The notes under the pieces were generated by a model. That model saw nothing but the letters and a program-made list of their open reading frames with translations. It ran no database searches and had not been told where the DNA came from. The position numbers and the translations under genes are program-made. Positions 33,577 through 41,415 of a stretch of DNA of 42,024 bases are shown here, piece by piece. How positions within the stretch are numbered: position 1 is the stretch's first letter; the number at the start of each line of letters is the position of its first letter. Source of the DNA: Mycolicibacterium vaccae NBRC 14118 = CIP 105934 (lineage in GTDB: Bacteria > Actinomycetota > Actinomycetes > Mycobacteriales > Mycobacteriaceae); NCBI RefSeq assembly GCF_001552715.1, contig NZ_BCRS01000030.1:1-42024 (forward strand). The letters are read 5' to 3'.

Positions 33577-34851
33577 GTGACCGTCACCGAACGTGCTCCG
33601 GAACGGGACGCCCGCCTGCACTGGGCCTGGGTCGTGGCCGCCGTCAGCTTCGTCGCGCTGCTCGGCGCGGCCGGGTTCCGCTCGGTGCCCGGCGTGATGA
33701 TGAACCCGCTGCACGCCGAGTTCGGCTGGTCGCACGGCACCGTCGGACTCGCGATGTCGGTGAACATGACGCTGTTCGGGCTCACCGCGCCGTTCGCCGC
33801 GGCGCTGATGGACCGCTTCGGGATCCGGCCGGTCCTGACCGTCGCGCTGGGCATGATCGCCGCCGGAAGCTCACTGAGCGCGTTGATGACCGCCAGCTGG
33901 CAACTGGTGGTGCTGTGGGGGGTGCTCGTCGGCGCCGGCACCGGTGCCATCTCGATGGGGTTCGTCGCGACGATCGCCACCCGCTGGTTCGAGGCCAGGC
34001 GCGGCCTGGTGACCGGCGTGCTGACCGCGGCCAGCGCCACCGGCCAGCTGATCTTCCTGCCCGTCGTGGCGGCGGTGACGACGCAGCACGGCTGGCGCTG
34101 GGCCTCCCTGGTGGTGGCCGTCGCGGCGCTGGCGGTGATCCCGCCCGTGCTGCTGCTGATGCGGAACTGGCCCCAGGACAAGGGTCTCGGCCGGTACGGC
34201 CAGGAAGCCGGGCTCGACACCGGACCGGTTCCGCGGCCGCCGGGCAGCAGTTTCGCGGCCGCGTTCTCAGGCTTGCTGCTGGGCGCGCGGGTGCCGGCCT
34301 TCTGGCTGTTGGCGGGCAGCTTCGCGATCTGCGGGATGACCACCAACGGCCTGATCGGCACGCACTTCATCCCGGCGGCCAACGACCACGGGATGCCCAC
34401 CACGGTGGCCGCCGGGCTGCTGGCCGTCGTCGGCATCCTGGACGTGGCGGGCACGGTGTTCTCTGGCTGGCTGACCGATCGGGTGGACCCACGCGTGCTG
34501 CTGGTCATCTACTACACGGGCCGGGGTGTGTCCCTGGTCGCGCTGCCCGCGCTGCTATCCCCGCAGGCCGAACCCGGCACCTGGGTGTTCATCATCTTCT
34601 ACGGCCTGGACTGGGTGGCCACCGTGCCGCCGACGATTGCGCTGTGCCGCCACTACTTCGGCGCGCAGGCGCCGATCGTGTTCGGCTGGGTGTTCGCCTC
34701 CCACCAGTTCGGCGCGGCCGTCGCCGCCGCGGGCGCGGGCTGGTTGCGGGACATGCACGGCGACTACGACATGGCGTTCTATCTGGCCGCGGGCCTGTGC
34801 GGGGTCGCCGCACTGCTGTGTCTGTCGGTGCGCAAAGCGCCGACCACCTGA
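33577..34851 (+). CDS. MFS transporter (monocarboxylate/OxlT-like)
   Basis: 424-residue permease with about 12 hydrophobic helices and a central loop near residues 195-225. The first repeat has the cytoplasmic MDRFGIRP loop, the variant of motif A (GxxxDRxGxR), and the second has LTDRVDPR. Charged groups are few in the membrane, as in organic-acid or drug carriers. It is divergent from the DJ-1/AraC regulator, so it is likely under its control. It may move a substrate or end product of the neighbouring pathway; the compound is unknown. Confidence 0.87.
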   Translation: MTVTERAPERDARLHWAWVVAAVSFVALLGAAGFRSVPGVMMNPLHAEFGWSHGTVGLAMSVNMTLFGLTAPFAAALMDRFGIRPVLTVALGMIAAGSSLSALMTASWQLVVLWGVLVGAGTGAISMGFVATIATRWFEARRGLVTGVLTAASATGQLIFLPVVAAVTTQHGWRWASLVVAVAALAVIPPVLLLMRNWPQDKGLGRYGQEAGLDTGPVPRPPGSSFAAAFSGLLLGARVPAFWLLAGSFAICGMTTNGLIGTHFIPAANDHGMPTTVAAGLLAVVGILDVAGTVFSGWLTDRVDPRVLLVIYYTGRGVSLVALPALLSPQAEPGTWVFIIFYGLDWVATVPPTIALCRHYFGAQAPIVFGWVFASHQFGAAVAAAGAGWLRDMHGDYDMAFYLAAGLCGVAALLCLSVRKAPTT

Positions 34852-35774
34852 CCCATTGGGCTCCGATATGCCTTTCGCATTCTGCGCGCGGTAAATCGTG
34901 CTGGCCGCGAGCCCAAATCGTTGGATGGGTGCTCGATTGCTTAGGAGTGCACCATGGGCGGCAGGCAACTCACCGCCATCCGATTGTCCCCCGTCGGCGA
35001 CGCGACGACCTTCCCCGAACGTCAGTCGGCGCCAACCTTGAGTGCCAAGCCCGTTGATACGCGATCGACGGCTAACCAAGGATCTACAACAGACCCCTCC
35101 AAACGCTCGCATCGAATGCGTCGTCGTCCGCAGGTGACCAGCAGGCCTGAACCTGCCTATCACCGCACTCGATCGAACTAGGTCGGTCAAGATTTTTCGA
35201 GGTGCGCTTCTCAGCGTCTGTTTGCATCGCTGCCAGTTCATCAGTCGTTTTGGAAAGGAGTTCTGGTTCATAGTTCGGCGGCAGGCGGTCGACAGGGACA
35301 CCAATAAGTACGTTAGCGAGCTTCTCTTTGCCTGGCTTCGGGGTTTCATGATCTGGTCGATATTCTCGTCGCAGAGTTAGGAATCCGCCCAAAGAACTAG
35401 CCGTAACGCCCGTGGGAGCGCTATACGAATTCCCCAATGCTCGCCGAATCTGACCGTTGCATTGGTTTGGTAACTCCTCCCCGCGGTGGCGCATGAACAG
35501 CACCTCTAAGGCGCGCCTAACGATCCGTATTTGTGAGTCCGCGCGGAGACAAGGTCGTCGAGAACTCGTTAGTCAGTTACGCAGTTAGCACATGCAACGC
35601 ACTTTTCGTCTGGGGCAACTTCCCGCCGCGCAGCGTCGCTAGTAGCTTCACATCCTGCCCAAGGCACCGCTCATCACCATCCCCGGCGCCATGACCGAGT
35701 AACTCATTTCCCCGCCGAGCGCGCCAAACCTCGGTGTAAGCTCGCCACATTTCTTTGTATATCGGGGAGACGAT
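34852..35774. other. Lower-GC stretch without a well-supported gene
   Basis: About 920 bp with clearly more A and T than either flank. I see no tRNA, IS ends or CRISPR. The one possible frame (35084-35503, minus) is listed separately. Other open frames here look like chance. The change in base use begins just past the MFS stop and continues through the zinc ribbon gene, as expected for acquired DNA. Confidence 0.5.
35084..35503 (-). CDS. Doubtful ORF, 139 residues, in the low-GC patch
   Basis: A frame from a GTG at 35503-35501 (or ATG at 35494-35492) to the stop at 35084. The peptide is hydrophilic, with a PDHETPKPGKEKL stretch and a helical-looking SKTTDELAAMQTDAEKR part. It has no known motif and no strong ribosome site. 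The residue mix is reasonable for a protein, and in this lower-GC DNA long open frames are less often chance than in the GC-rich flanks. It could be an orphan accessory gene or a decayed one. Confidence 0.3.
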   Translation of the reverse strand: MLFMRHRGEELPNQCNGQIRRALGNSYSAPTGVTASSLGGFLTLRREYRPDHETPKPGKEKLANVLIGVPVDRLPPNYEPELLSKTTDELAAMQTDAEKRTSKNLDRPSSIECGDRQVQACWSPADDDAFDASVWRGLL

Positions 35775-36230
35775 GTGACAACTGTTATCACTCGCTGCGG
35801 AACTTGCGGTCAACGGAACCGCATCGTCGAGTTGGTTAGGACCAAGGCCCTACGGTGCGGAAATAAGCGGTGCAGAGATCCCCTAGCGACGCCCGCCATT
35901 GTTGATTACCTTATTGCGGTGAAGGATGCCCTAGCCGACGTGGATCGGAACTTCAGACGCTTCGCACCTCCCAGTCAGCATGCCGCTCTTGAGAAGGTCT
36001 TCCGGCGGCAGGAGAAGATCCTGAGATCTCTGCCTGATTACCCCGGTTACCGCTTTACAGTCATCGCTTCGCGGGAGCTTGTTTTGGACATCGAGGAATC
36101 CGTCGAGGGTATTCAGAAAAAGCTGGATTCCAACATTTTTTCTATGGCGAGGCGCGCATTGGACACGTTGATCGACATCTTCAAGAACGGCAACGGACCC
36201 CTCGCTCTGGTGCGCGGCCTTACCGGCTAA
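35775..36230 (+). CDS. Orphan zinc-ribbon protein, 151 residues, likely acquired
   Basis: I do not recognise the family. The N-terminus has a clean zinc ribbon, C8-x2-C11-x16-C28-x4-C33. A helical region follows, with RRQEKILRSLPDYPGYRF, and ends in an amphipathic segment NIFSMARRALDTLIDIF that might touch membrane or pack as a bundle. Start GTG 35775 follows GGGGAGA at a spacing of five. Codons use A/T in third position far more than the neighbours do, a sign of recent transfer. It stands alone, with no plain partner. It may be a nucleic-acid-binding or stress protein, but nothing here proves it. Confidence 0.65.
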   Translation: MTTVITRCGTCGQRNRIVELVRTKALRCGNKRCRDPLATPAIVDYLIAVKDALADVDRNFRRFAPPSQHAALEKVFRRQEKILRSLPDYPGYRFTVIASRELVLDIEESVEGIQKKLDSNIFSMARRALDTLIDIFKNGNGPLALVRGLTG

Positions 36231-36300
36231 GGCTTCGAAGATCGAGTTGTAACCGCTGACAGTCGCCTATCCCGATATAGGAAGTGTCTGCGAATTGATC

Positions 36301-36345
36301 CCTCAGATGCCCGCTGAGGCAGGTGCACACTCATGCCTCAGGTGC
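36301..36345. repeat. Short repeats upstream of the ChaB gene
   Basis: TGAGGCA (36315-36321) is inverted as TGCCTCA (36334-36340). CCTCAGATGC (36301-36310) recurs as CCTCAGGTGC (36336-36345). They lie 42-86 bp before the ChaB start and may form an operator. Confidence 0.35.
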
Positions 36346-36386
36346 ATCCGGGTACCCCGCGATCACGCGACCGACGGGAGGGCCTG

Positions 36387-36806
36387 ATGCCGAAGACAAC
36401 CAAATCCGGCGATGCGAAGAAGAGCGAACTACCGAGCACGCTGGAGAAGTCCGACGAGAAGGCGCAGCGAACCTTCGCCAAAGCGCACGACGCCGCCGCC
36501 GACCAGTACGGCGAGGGTGAACGGGCCCACCGGGTCGCCTACAGCGCGGTCAAACACAGCTACGAGAAGATCGGCGACCACTGGGAAGAGAAGGACCACC
36601 GCGGGCCGTCCGACGAGCGCAGCGAAAGCGGCGGGCCCAACCCGGAAGGCGAGAGCGCCGAGGGCGTCGACGCCAACGCATCCAAGAAGCACCTCGTGGA
36701 CGTGGCCCGCAGACTCGACATCCGCGGCCGTTCGAAGATGACCAAAGACGAACTGATCACCGAGATTATGAGGGCGAACCGGCGGGAGAGCCGCCGCGAC
36801 GACTAA
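36387..36806 (+). CDS. ChaB-family protein with a C-terminal Rho-N/SAP-like motif
   Basis: 139-residue very hydrophilic protein. The ChaB core covers about residues 12-60 (LPSTLEKSDEKAQRTFAKAHDAA, split by a turn, then HRVAYSAVKHSYEKIG). A charged, disordered linker follows. The C-terminal helices KKHLVDVARRLDIRG and SKMTKDELITEIMR match a Rho-N/SAP-like element used for nucleic-acid binding. Such proteins are often stress-linked in actinobacteria. GGGAGG sits before ATG 36387; the ATG at 36333 is less likely. Confidence 0.82.
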   Translation: MPKTTKSGDAKKSELPSTLEKSDEKAQRTFAKAHDAAADQYGEGERAHRVAYSAVKHSYEKIGDHWEEKDHRGPSDERSESGGPNPEGESAEGVDANASKKHLVDVARRLDIRGRSKMTKDELITEIMRANRRESRRDD

Positions 36807-37078
36807 GCCTTGCCGGTGCGCTCGCGGTGCTTGCAGCCGGGCCAGCAGCACGGCCTGCGCATGCCGTCGGCCAGCTCCTCCTGGGTGCGGCGGATCCGCC
36901 GCTCACGGGTCTTCTGCTGTTTGGCATCCTCCACCCAGCAGATGAACTCGTTGCGCGCCAGCGGCGTGATGTCCTTCCACGCGCTCAGCACGCTCGCGTC
37001 GCCGAGCAGCGCGACGCGCAGATCGTCGGGAAGCTCGTGGACCACCCCGCCCGGCACGGCCTGACTGCTCACCGGCAC
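36803..37078 (-). CDS. YdeI/OmpD-associated (OmdA)-family protein
   Basis: 91-residue protein with the OmdA C-terminal pattern. It has LPDDLRVALLGDASVLSAW, a short break, then PLARNEFICWVEDAKQQKTRERRI, and RTQEELADG. The family is named for a link with the porin OmpD and bacteriocin protection, but its biochemical role is not known. A Cys/His-rich tail (RPCCWPGCKHRERTG) is an odd addition that could bind metal. It overlaps the ChaB gene end by four bases on the opposite strand. Confidence 0.78.
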   Translation of the reverse strand: MPVSSQAVPGGVVHELPDDLRVALLGDASVLSAWKDITPLARNEFICWVEDAKQQKTRERRIRRTQEELADGMRRPCCWPGCKHRERTGKA

Positions 37079-37142
37079 AGACTAACTCCGCCGGGACCGG
37101 TCGTGAATGTGGAACTATCGGGGCAGCCGGAACGGGAGGGTC

Positions 37143-39026
37143 ATGGCGGTTTCAGTGTCGACGGTGCGGGACTCGGAGCCCGACCGGCTGGTCGACGCCG
37201 CCGACGCCATGGACCGCAAGCACTCCGCACTGCAGACCGTCATCGCCGGCGAGCGGGAGCTGCTGTCCCATCTCAGCAGTCACTGGACCGGCTCGGCCTC
37301 CACGACCGCCGTCGCGCAGGGTCTCAAGGACATCGCCACGCAGGAGCGGGTCGCCCGCCGGCTGCTCAACCTGGAATCCGCACTGCGCAACGGCGGCATG
37401 CAGATGGCGGCGCTGCGCGACGCGCTGCTGGACCTGATCTCGACCCTGGACAGGTTCGGGTTCGCCGTCGCCGACGACGGCACCGTGACCCCCGAGCAAT
37501 GGCTGGTCGGGCGCTTCCTCGACAGCCTGGCCGACAAGTTCACCGCGTTCGTCCAGAAGATGCTGCAACTGTTCACCGATCTCGACGAGAACACCGCCTC
37601 GGCGATCGATCAGGCCGCCGGCGTCGACATCCCCAATCCGGCGTTGCGCGTGGACGGTCAGGACATCCAGATCCCCTCCCCGGACACCGATCCCGCCGAC
37701 GTCGAACAGTGGTGGAACGCGCTGACCGAGGAACAGCGCCGCGGGCTGATCGCGGCGCATCCTCCGATGCTGGGCAACCTCAACGGAATTCCGGCCGACG
37801 TGCGTGACCAGGTCAACGTCGCGGTGATGGACGACGACCTCGACCGGGTGGAGAACGTCGCGTCCGGCAACAACATCTCGATCGACGAAGTGACGGGCAA
37901 CCCCGGCCGCTACGGGCTGTCCGAGAGCGATGTCACCCGCTACCAGAACGCGAAGCGGACCCAGGAAGGTCTGCTGCACCAACTCGGCGCACCGGACAGC
38001 GACACCCGCCGGTACAGCGAGATCGGCGCGCAGGAGCGGCACGACAAGGGCTGGCGCCCGACCATGCTGTGGGCCTACGACCCGCAGGCCTTCGACGGCA
38101 AGGGCCGGGCCGCGGTCGCAATCGGCAACCCGGACACGGCATCTCACACCGCGGTCATCGTGCCGGGTACCAGCGCCAGCGTGCGCGACGGCTGGCTGTC
38201 CGACGGCCACAACGACGCGATCAACCTGTACGGCCAAGCCCTCAAGGCCGATCCCGGCGACCCGACCGCGGTGCTCTCCTGGATGGGGTACGACACCCCC
38301 GAGAGCTTCACCGACCCGAACATCGCCAACACCGGCCTGGCCCGCGCCGGCGGCGACGCACTGGCCTGGGATGTCAACGGGCTCAGCGTCACCCACCACG
38401 ACGGCGTCGCCAACCAGGTCACGGTCATCGGCCACTCCTACGGCTCCACCACCGTCGCCGACGCGTTCGCCAACAGCGGCATGCGCGCCGACCACGCGAT
38501 CCTGCTCGGCAGCCCGGGCACCGACGTGGCCCGCAGCGCCTCCGATTTCGGCCTCGGCGACGGGCAGGTCTACATCGGTGACGCATCCACCGACCCGGTC
38601 GGGTGGCTCGGTCAGATGGGCGACGCGATGCCCGGTCAGCTCAACGAGTCACTCGGCAACATGATGGGCCCGACCGCCGGACTGGGCGCCGACCCGGCGT
38701 TCGAAGACTTCGGTGCCACGCGGTTCCGGGCCGAGGTGCCCGGCGCCGACATGATCGACCCGGCCGACCACTCGTACTACTACACCGTCGGTAGCGAGTC
38801 GCTGCGCAGCATGACCGAGATCGTCACCGGCAACGGTGACCGCCTCGACGACCTCGGACTGCTGGCCGAGCACCGCACCGAGCTGACGGTGTCCACGCCG
38901 CAGAACCTCGACGTGCCGATCCTCGGGGAGGTGCCGTTGCCTCGCGTCGAGGTCGAGACACCGGTGATCTACGACCCCGAATGGGATCGGCTGAGAGGAT
39001 CGGTGACCAATGACCACGGGTACTAG
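37143..39026 (+). CDS. DUF1023 alpha/beta hydrolase with WxG-type helical N-terminus
   Basis: 627-residue protein. Residues 1-100 are helical with a W-T-G turn near residue 46 (SHWTGSAST), like WXG100/ESX-type domains. A helical and Asp-rich middle follows. The C-terminal DUF1023 hydrolase domain has the nucleophile Ser in VIGHSYGSTT near residue 431 and later DPxDHSYYY near the base. The ATG 37143 follows GGGAGGG. No signal peptide is seen, so if exported it may use type VII secretion; that is inference. The lipoprotein gene overlaps its end by 17 bp and is coupled to it. Confidence 0.82.
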   Translation: MAVSVSTVRDSEPDRLVDAADAMDRKHSALQTVIAGERELLSHLSSHWTGSASTTAVAQGLKDIATQERVARRLLNLESALRNGGMQMAALRDALLDLISTLDRFGFAVADDGTVTPEQWLVGRFLDSLADKFTAFVQKMLQLFTDLDENTASAIDQAAGVDIPNPALRVDGQDIQIPSPDTDPADVEQWWNALTEEQRRGLIAAHPPMLGNLNGIPADVRDQVNVAVMDDDLDRVENVASGNNISIDEVTGNPGRYGLSESDVTRYQNAKRTQEGLLHQLGAPDSDTRRYSEIGAQERHDKGWRPTMLWAYDPQAFDGKGRAAVAIGNPDTASHTAVIVPGTSASVRDGWLSDGHNDAINLYGQALKADPGDPTAVLSWMGYDTPESFTDPNIANTGLARAGGDALAWDVNGLSVTHHDGVANQVTVIGHSYGSTTVADAFANSGMRADHAILLGSPGTDVARSASDFGLGDGQVYIGDASTDPVGWLGQMGDAMPGQLNESLGNMMGPTAGLGADPAFEDFGATRFRAEVPGADMIDPADHSYYYTVGSESLRSMTEIVTGNGDRLDDLGLLAEHRTELTVSTPQNLDVPILGEVPLPRVEVETPVIYDPEWDRLRGSVTNDHGY

Positions 39027-39558
39027 TCATCGGATCGCGACGCTGGTCGTCATGCTGGCCGCCACGACGTCCGCAGTAGGAGGATGCTCACCCATGTCCC
39101 CATCCGAGCCGAGCACACCGCAGGCCAGTGGGCCCAGCGCCCCGCCGCCGACCGATCAGCAGTCCCGCGCACAGGTGGTCGACACCGCCAAAGAGGTTGT
39201 GCGCGCGGCGAATCTACGGGTGACGTATGCCAGCTTCCAGTGGGAGTGGTGCAACGACCAGGGCGACCCGCCCTACCACGGCCGCGTCGACCTCGCCTTC
39301 GAGACACCCGTCGACCGGAGCGTCAGCCGGCAGATCGCGGAGACCCTGGCCGGGCAACCGGGCTGGGCGCCCGGTCCCCCACCGGGCTTCCAACCCGCCG
39401 GCGACGCCGTCCACAAGGGTGGGGTGATGGTGCTCGTCGGCCCCGGCAACTACCCCGACCGCGGCGCGGTGGAGATCTACGGCGAGTGCCGCAACATGAA
39501 CGACCACCGCGACGACAACGAGCTGACCGACATCACCACCGAGGTCCGCGGCTACTGA
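39010..39558 (+). CDS. Putative lipoprotein
   Basis: 182-residue secreted lipoprotein. The signal peptide ends at the lipobox VGGC (Cys near residue 26) and is followed by a Pro/Ser-rich spacer. The folded part is mixed alpha/beta, with WEWCNDQGDPPYHGRVDLAF. A later Cys (YGECRN) could pair with the one in WEWC. I do not know the family's function; similar lipoproteins sit beside DUF1023 hydrolases. Coupling by overlap suggests joint action at the cell envelope. Confidence 0.75.
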   Translation: MTTGTSHRIATLVVMLAATTSAVGGCSPMSPSEPSTPQASGPSAPPPTDQQSRAQVVDTAKEVVRAANLRVTYASFQWEWCNDQGDPPYHGRVDLAFETPVDRSVSRQIAETLAGQPGWAPGPPPGFQPAGDAVHKGGVMVLVGPGNYPDRGAVEIYGECRNMNDHRDDNELTDITTEVRGY

Positions 39559-39568
39559 GCTTCCCGGG

Positions 39569-40435
39569 TCAGCGCGGCACGTCGGGCGGGGTGATGGACC
39601 GCGGCGGAAGAGCCAGGGAGCGAACGTGTTCGGCCACCGCGCCCAGGTTGGTCACCCACACGTCGTCGTGGTCGAGCACGTAGCGCATCAGCTCGCCGAG
39701 CTCGGCGGCCCGCGATGCCCGACCGGTCAGGAACGGATGGTTGGTCAGCACCCAGCAGCCGCCGACCCGGCGCAGCGCGTCGAACTCCAGCTGCCACAGC
39801 TCGCGTGCCTTGCGGGGGCTCTCGATCAGTCCGCTGCCGGAGATGTCGGGCAGGAAGCAGTACTGCTCCCAGTCGTCGAGCGCCCACTGGATCGGGATCT
39901 CCACCAGCGACTGTCGCCCGCCCGGCGTGATGGCCAGCTCGTAGGGGTGGTCGGCGTCCATCAGGCTGGAGTCGTACAGGAAGTCGCGTTCGGCCAGCAA
40001 CGCCGGGGTGCGCCAGGACAGATCCCACATCGGCGCCCGGTAGCCCACCGGCCGCACGCCGGCGACCTCGGCCAGCGCGGCCAGGCCGCGGTCCAGCGCG
40101 TCGATCTCCTCCTCCAGCGTCAGCGCGGTGGGTTGCTCGTGCAGGTACCCGTGGTGGGCGATCTCGTGGCCGGCGGCGGCGATGCTGCGCACCGCCTCCG
40201 GGTAGCGGTCGGCGGTGTGGCCGGGGACGAAGAACGTCGACGGAATCTGGTGCTGCTCAAGCAGATCCAGGATCCGGGGGATGCCGACCAGCGGGCCGTA
40301 GGCCTGGTGACTCATCACGCTCATCCGCGCGCCGACGCTCTCGTTGCCCCACAGGATCGCCGACTCGGCGTCGACGTCGAAGGTGAACGCGGCCGCGGCG
40401 ACCTTACCGGCCGGCCAGGGGAAGCGCTCCATCAT
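39569..40435 (-). CDS. Polysaccharide deacetylase-family (NodB-like) protein
   Basis: 288-residue NodB-fold deacetylase or amide hydrolase. The first motif is FTFDVDAE (metal Asp), the second is HEIAHHGYLHE (H-x3-H type), followed by RAPMWDLSW and a late NHPFLTGR block. No signal peptide is present, so it acts in the cytosol, like PuuE/allantoinase-type or imide-hydrolysing members rather than cell-wall enzymes. The ATG 40435-40433 overlaps the agmatinase stop as ATGA. With agmatinase this suggests amidine, ureide or polyamine nitrogen use. Confidence 0.85.
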   Translation of the reverse strand: MMERFPWPAGKVAAAAFTFDVDAESAILWGNESVGARMSVMSHQAYGPLVGIPRILDLLEQHQIPSTFFVPGHTADRYPEAVRSIAAAGHEIAHHGYLHEQPTALTLEEEIDALDRGLAALAEVAGVRPVGYRAPMWDLSWRTPALLAERDFLYDSSLMDADHPYELAITPGGRQSLVEIPIQWALDDWEQYCFLPDISGSGLIESPRKARELWQLEFDALRRVGGCWVLTNHPFLTGRASRAAELGELMRYVLDHDDVWVTNLGAVAEHVRSLALPPRSITPPDVPR

Positions 40436-41415
40436 CCGACCATAAGGCTGATCAGCTCGTAGGCGAGGTTGGCCCCGGCCACGGCGGTGACCTCGGCGTG
40501 GTCGTAGGACGGCGCCACCTCGACGACGTCGGCGCCGACGATGTTCAGCGCGCGCATCGCGCGCAGCACCGCGACCAGTTCGCGGCTGCTCATGCCGCCG
40601 ATCTCGGGCGTGCCGGTGCCGGGCGCGAACGCCGGATCGAGCACGTCGATGTCGATCGACACGTACACCGGGTGGCTGCCGACGCGGTCCAGGACCCGCT
40701 CGATCACCCCGTCGACCCCGATGCGGTCGATGTCGCGGCAGTGCACGACGGTGAAGCCGAGTTCGGCGTCGTCGAGCAGATCCTTCGCGTCGTAGAGCGA
40801 TCCCCGGATGCCGACGTGGGCGGAGTGGCCCTTGACGATGAGCCCCTGCTCGGACGCGCGACGGAACGGGGTGCCGTGGGTGCACGGCGCGCCGAAGTAG
40901 GTGTCCCAGGTGTCGAGGTGGGCGTCGAAGTGCACCAACGCCACCGGACCGTGCAGTTCGTTGACGGCCTGCAGCGCGGGCAGCGCGATGGTGTGGTCGC
41001 CGCCGAGCAGCACGAAGCGCTGTTCGGGACGGGTCACCAGACCCAGGATCCCGTCCTTGATCTGATCCACCGCGGTGGTGATGTCGAACGGGTTCGCCGC
41101 GATATCGCCGGCGTCGACCACCTGGGCGGCCGCGAACGGGGACACCTCCAGCGCCGGGTGGTAGGGCTTGAGCAGCCGCGACGCCTGCCGGATCGCCGCC
41201 GGGCCGAACCGCGCCCCGGGACGGTAGGTGACCCCGCTGTCGAACGGGACGCCGATCACGGCGATGTCGTGGTCGGCGACCTCGTGCCGCTGAGGCAGTC
41301 GCGCGAACGTGCCGAACCCGGCATAGCGCGGCACCTGCTGAGCGTCGATCTGGCCGAGCACGCCGGATTCCGAGACGATCCGCGGGTCGTTGTGCACTGA
41401 AGGCTCCTCGTTCAT
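40432..41415 (-). CDS. Agmatinase/ureohydrolase family protein
   Basis: 327-residue ureohydrolase with the binuclear Mn site: GGDH, HFDAHLD (DAHxD) and SIDIDVLDP (DxDxxDP), plus GTGTPEIGG. It fits agmatinase or guanidino-acid hydrolases, which release urea from a guanidine. Specificity (agmatine, guanidinobutyrate or another) cannot be told by eye. The ATG 41415-41413 overlaps the SDR stop as ATGA, so SDR, ureohydrolase and deacetylase are made together. Confidence 0.9.
   Translation of the reverse strand: MNEEPSVHNDPRIVSESGVLGQIDAQQVPRYAGFGTFARLPQRHEVADHDIAVIGVPFDSGVTYRPGARFGPAAIRQASRLLKPYHPALEVSPFAAAQVVDAGDIAANPFDITTAVDQIKDGILGLVTRPEQRFVLLGGDHTIALPALQAVNELHGPVALVHFDAHLDTWDTYFGAPCTHGTPFRRASEQGLIVKGHSAHVGIRGSLYDAKDLLDDAELGFTVVHCRDIDRIGVDGVIERVLDRVGSHPVYVSIDIDVLDPAFAPGTGTPEIGGMSSRELVAVLRAMRALNIVGADVVEVAPSYDHAEVTAVAGANLAYELISLMVG

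Noticed and set aside
34555..35349. Minus-strand frame of 264 codons at the MFS 3' end
   Set aside because: Half is antisense to the MFS gene and the rest lies in the low-GC patch; composition is Arg/Ser-rich with no motif or ribosome site.
35577..35813. Minus-strand frame of 78 codons
   Set aside because: Overlaps the start and ribosome site of the zinc-ribbon gene and shows no motif.
36340..36360. Possible SigF-type promoter (GGGTAC) before the ChaB gene
   Set aside because: GGGTAC is present at 36348 but no GTTT-type -35 is found at the right distance.
34852..36386. Prophage, integrative element or tRNA-linked island
   Set aside because: No integrase, tRNA, attachment repeats or IS ends are visible; only the base composition suggests transfer.
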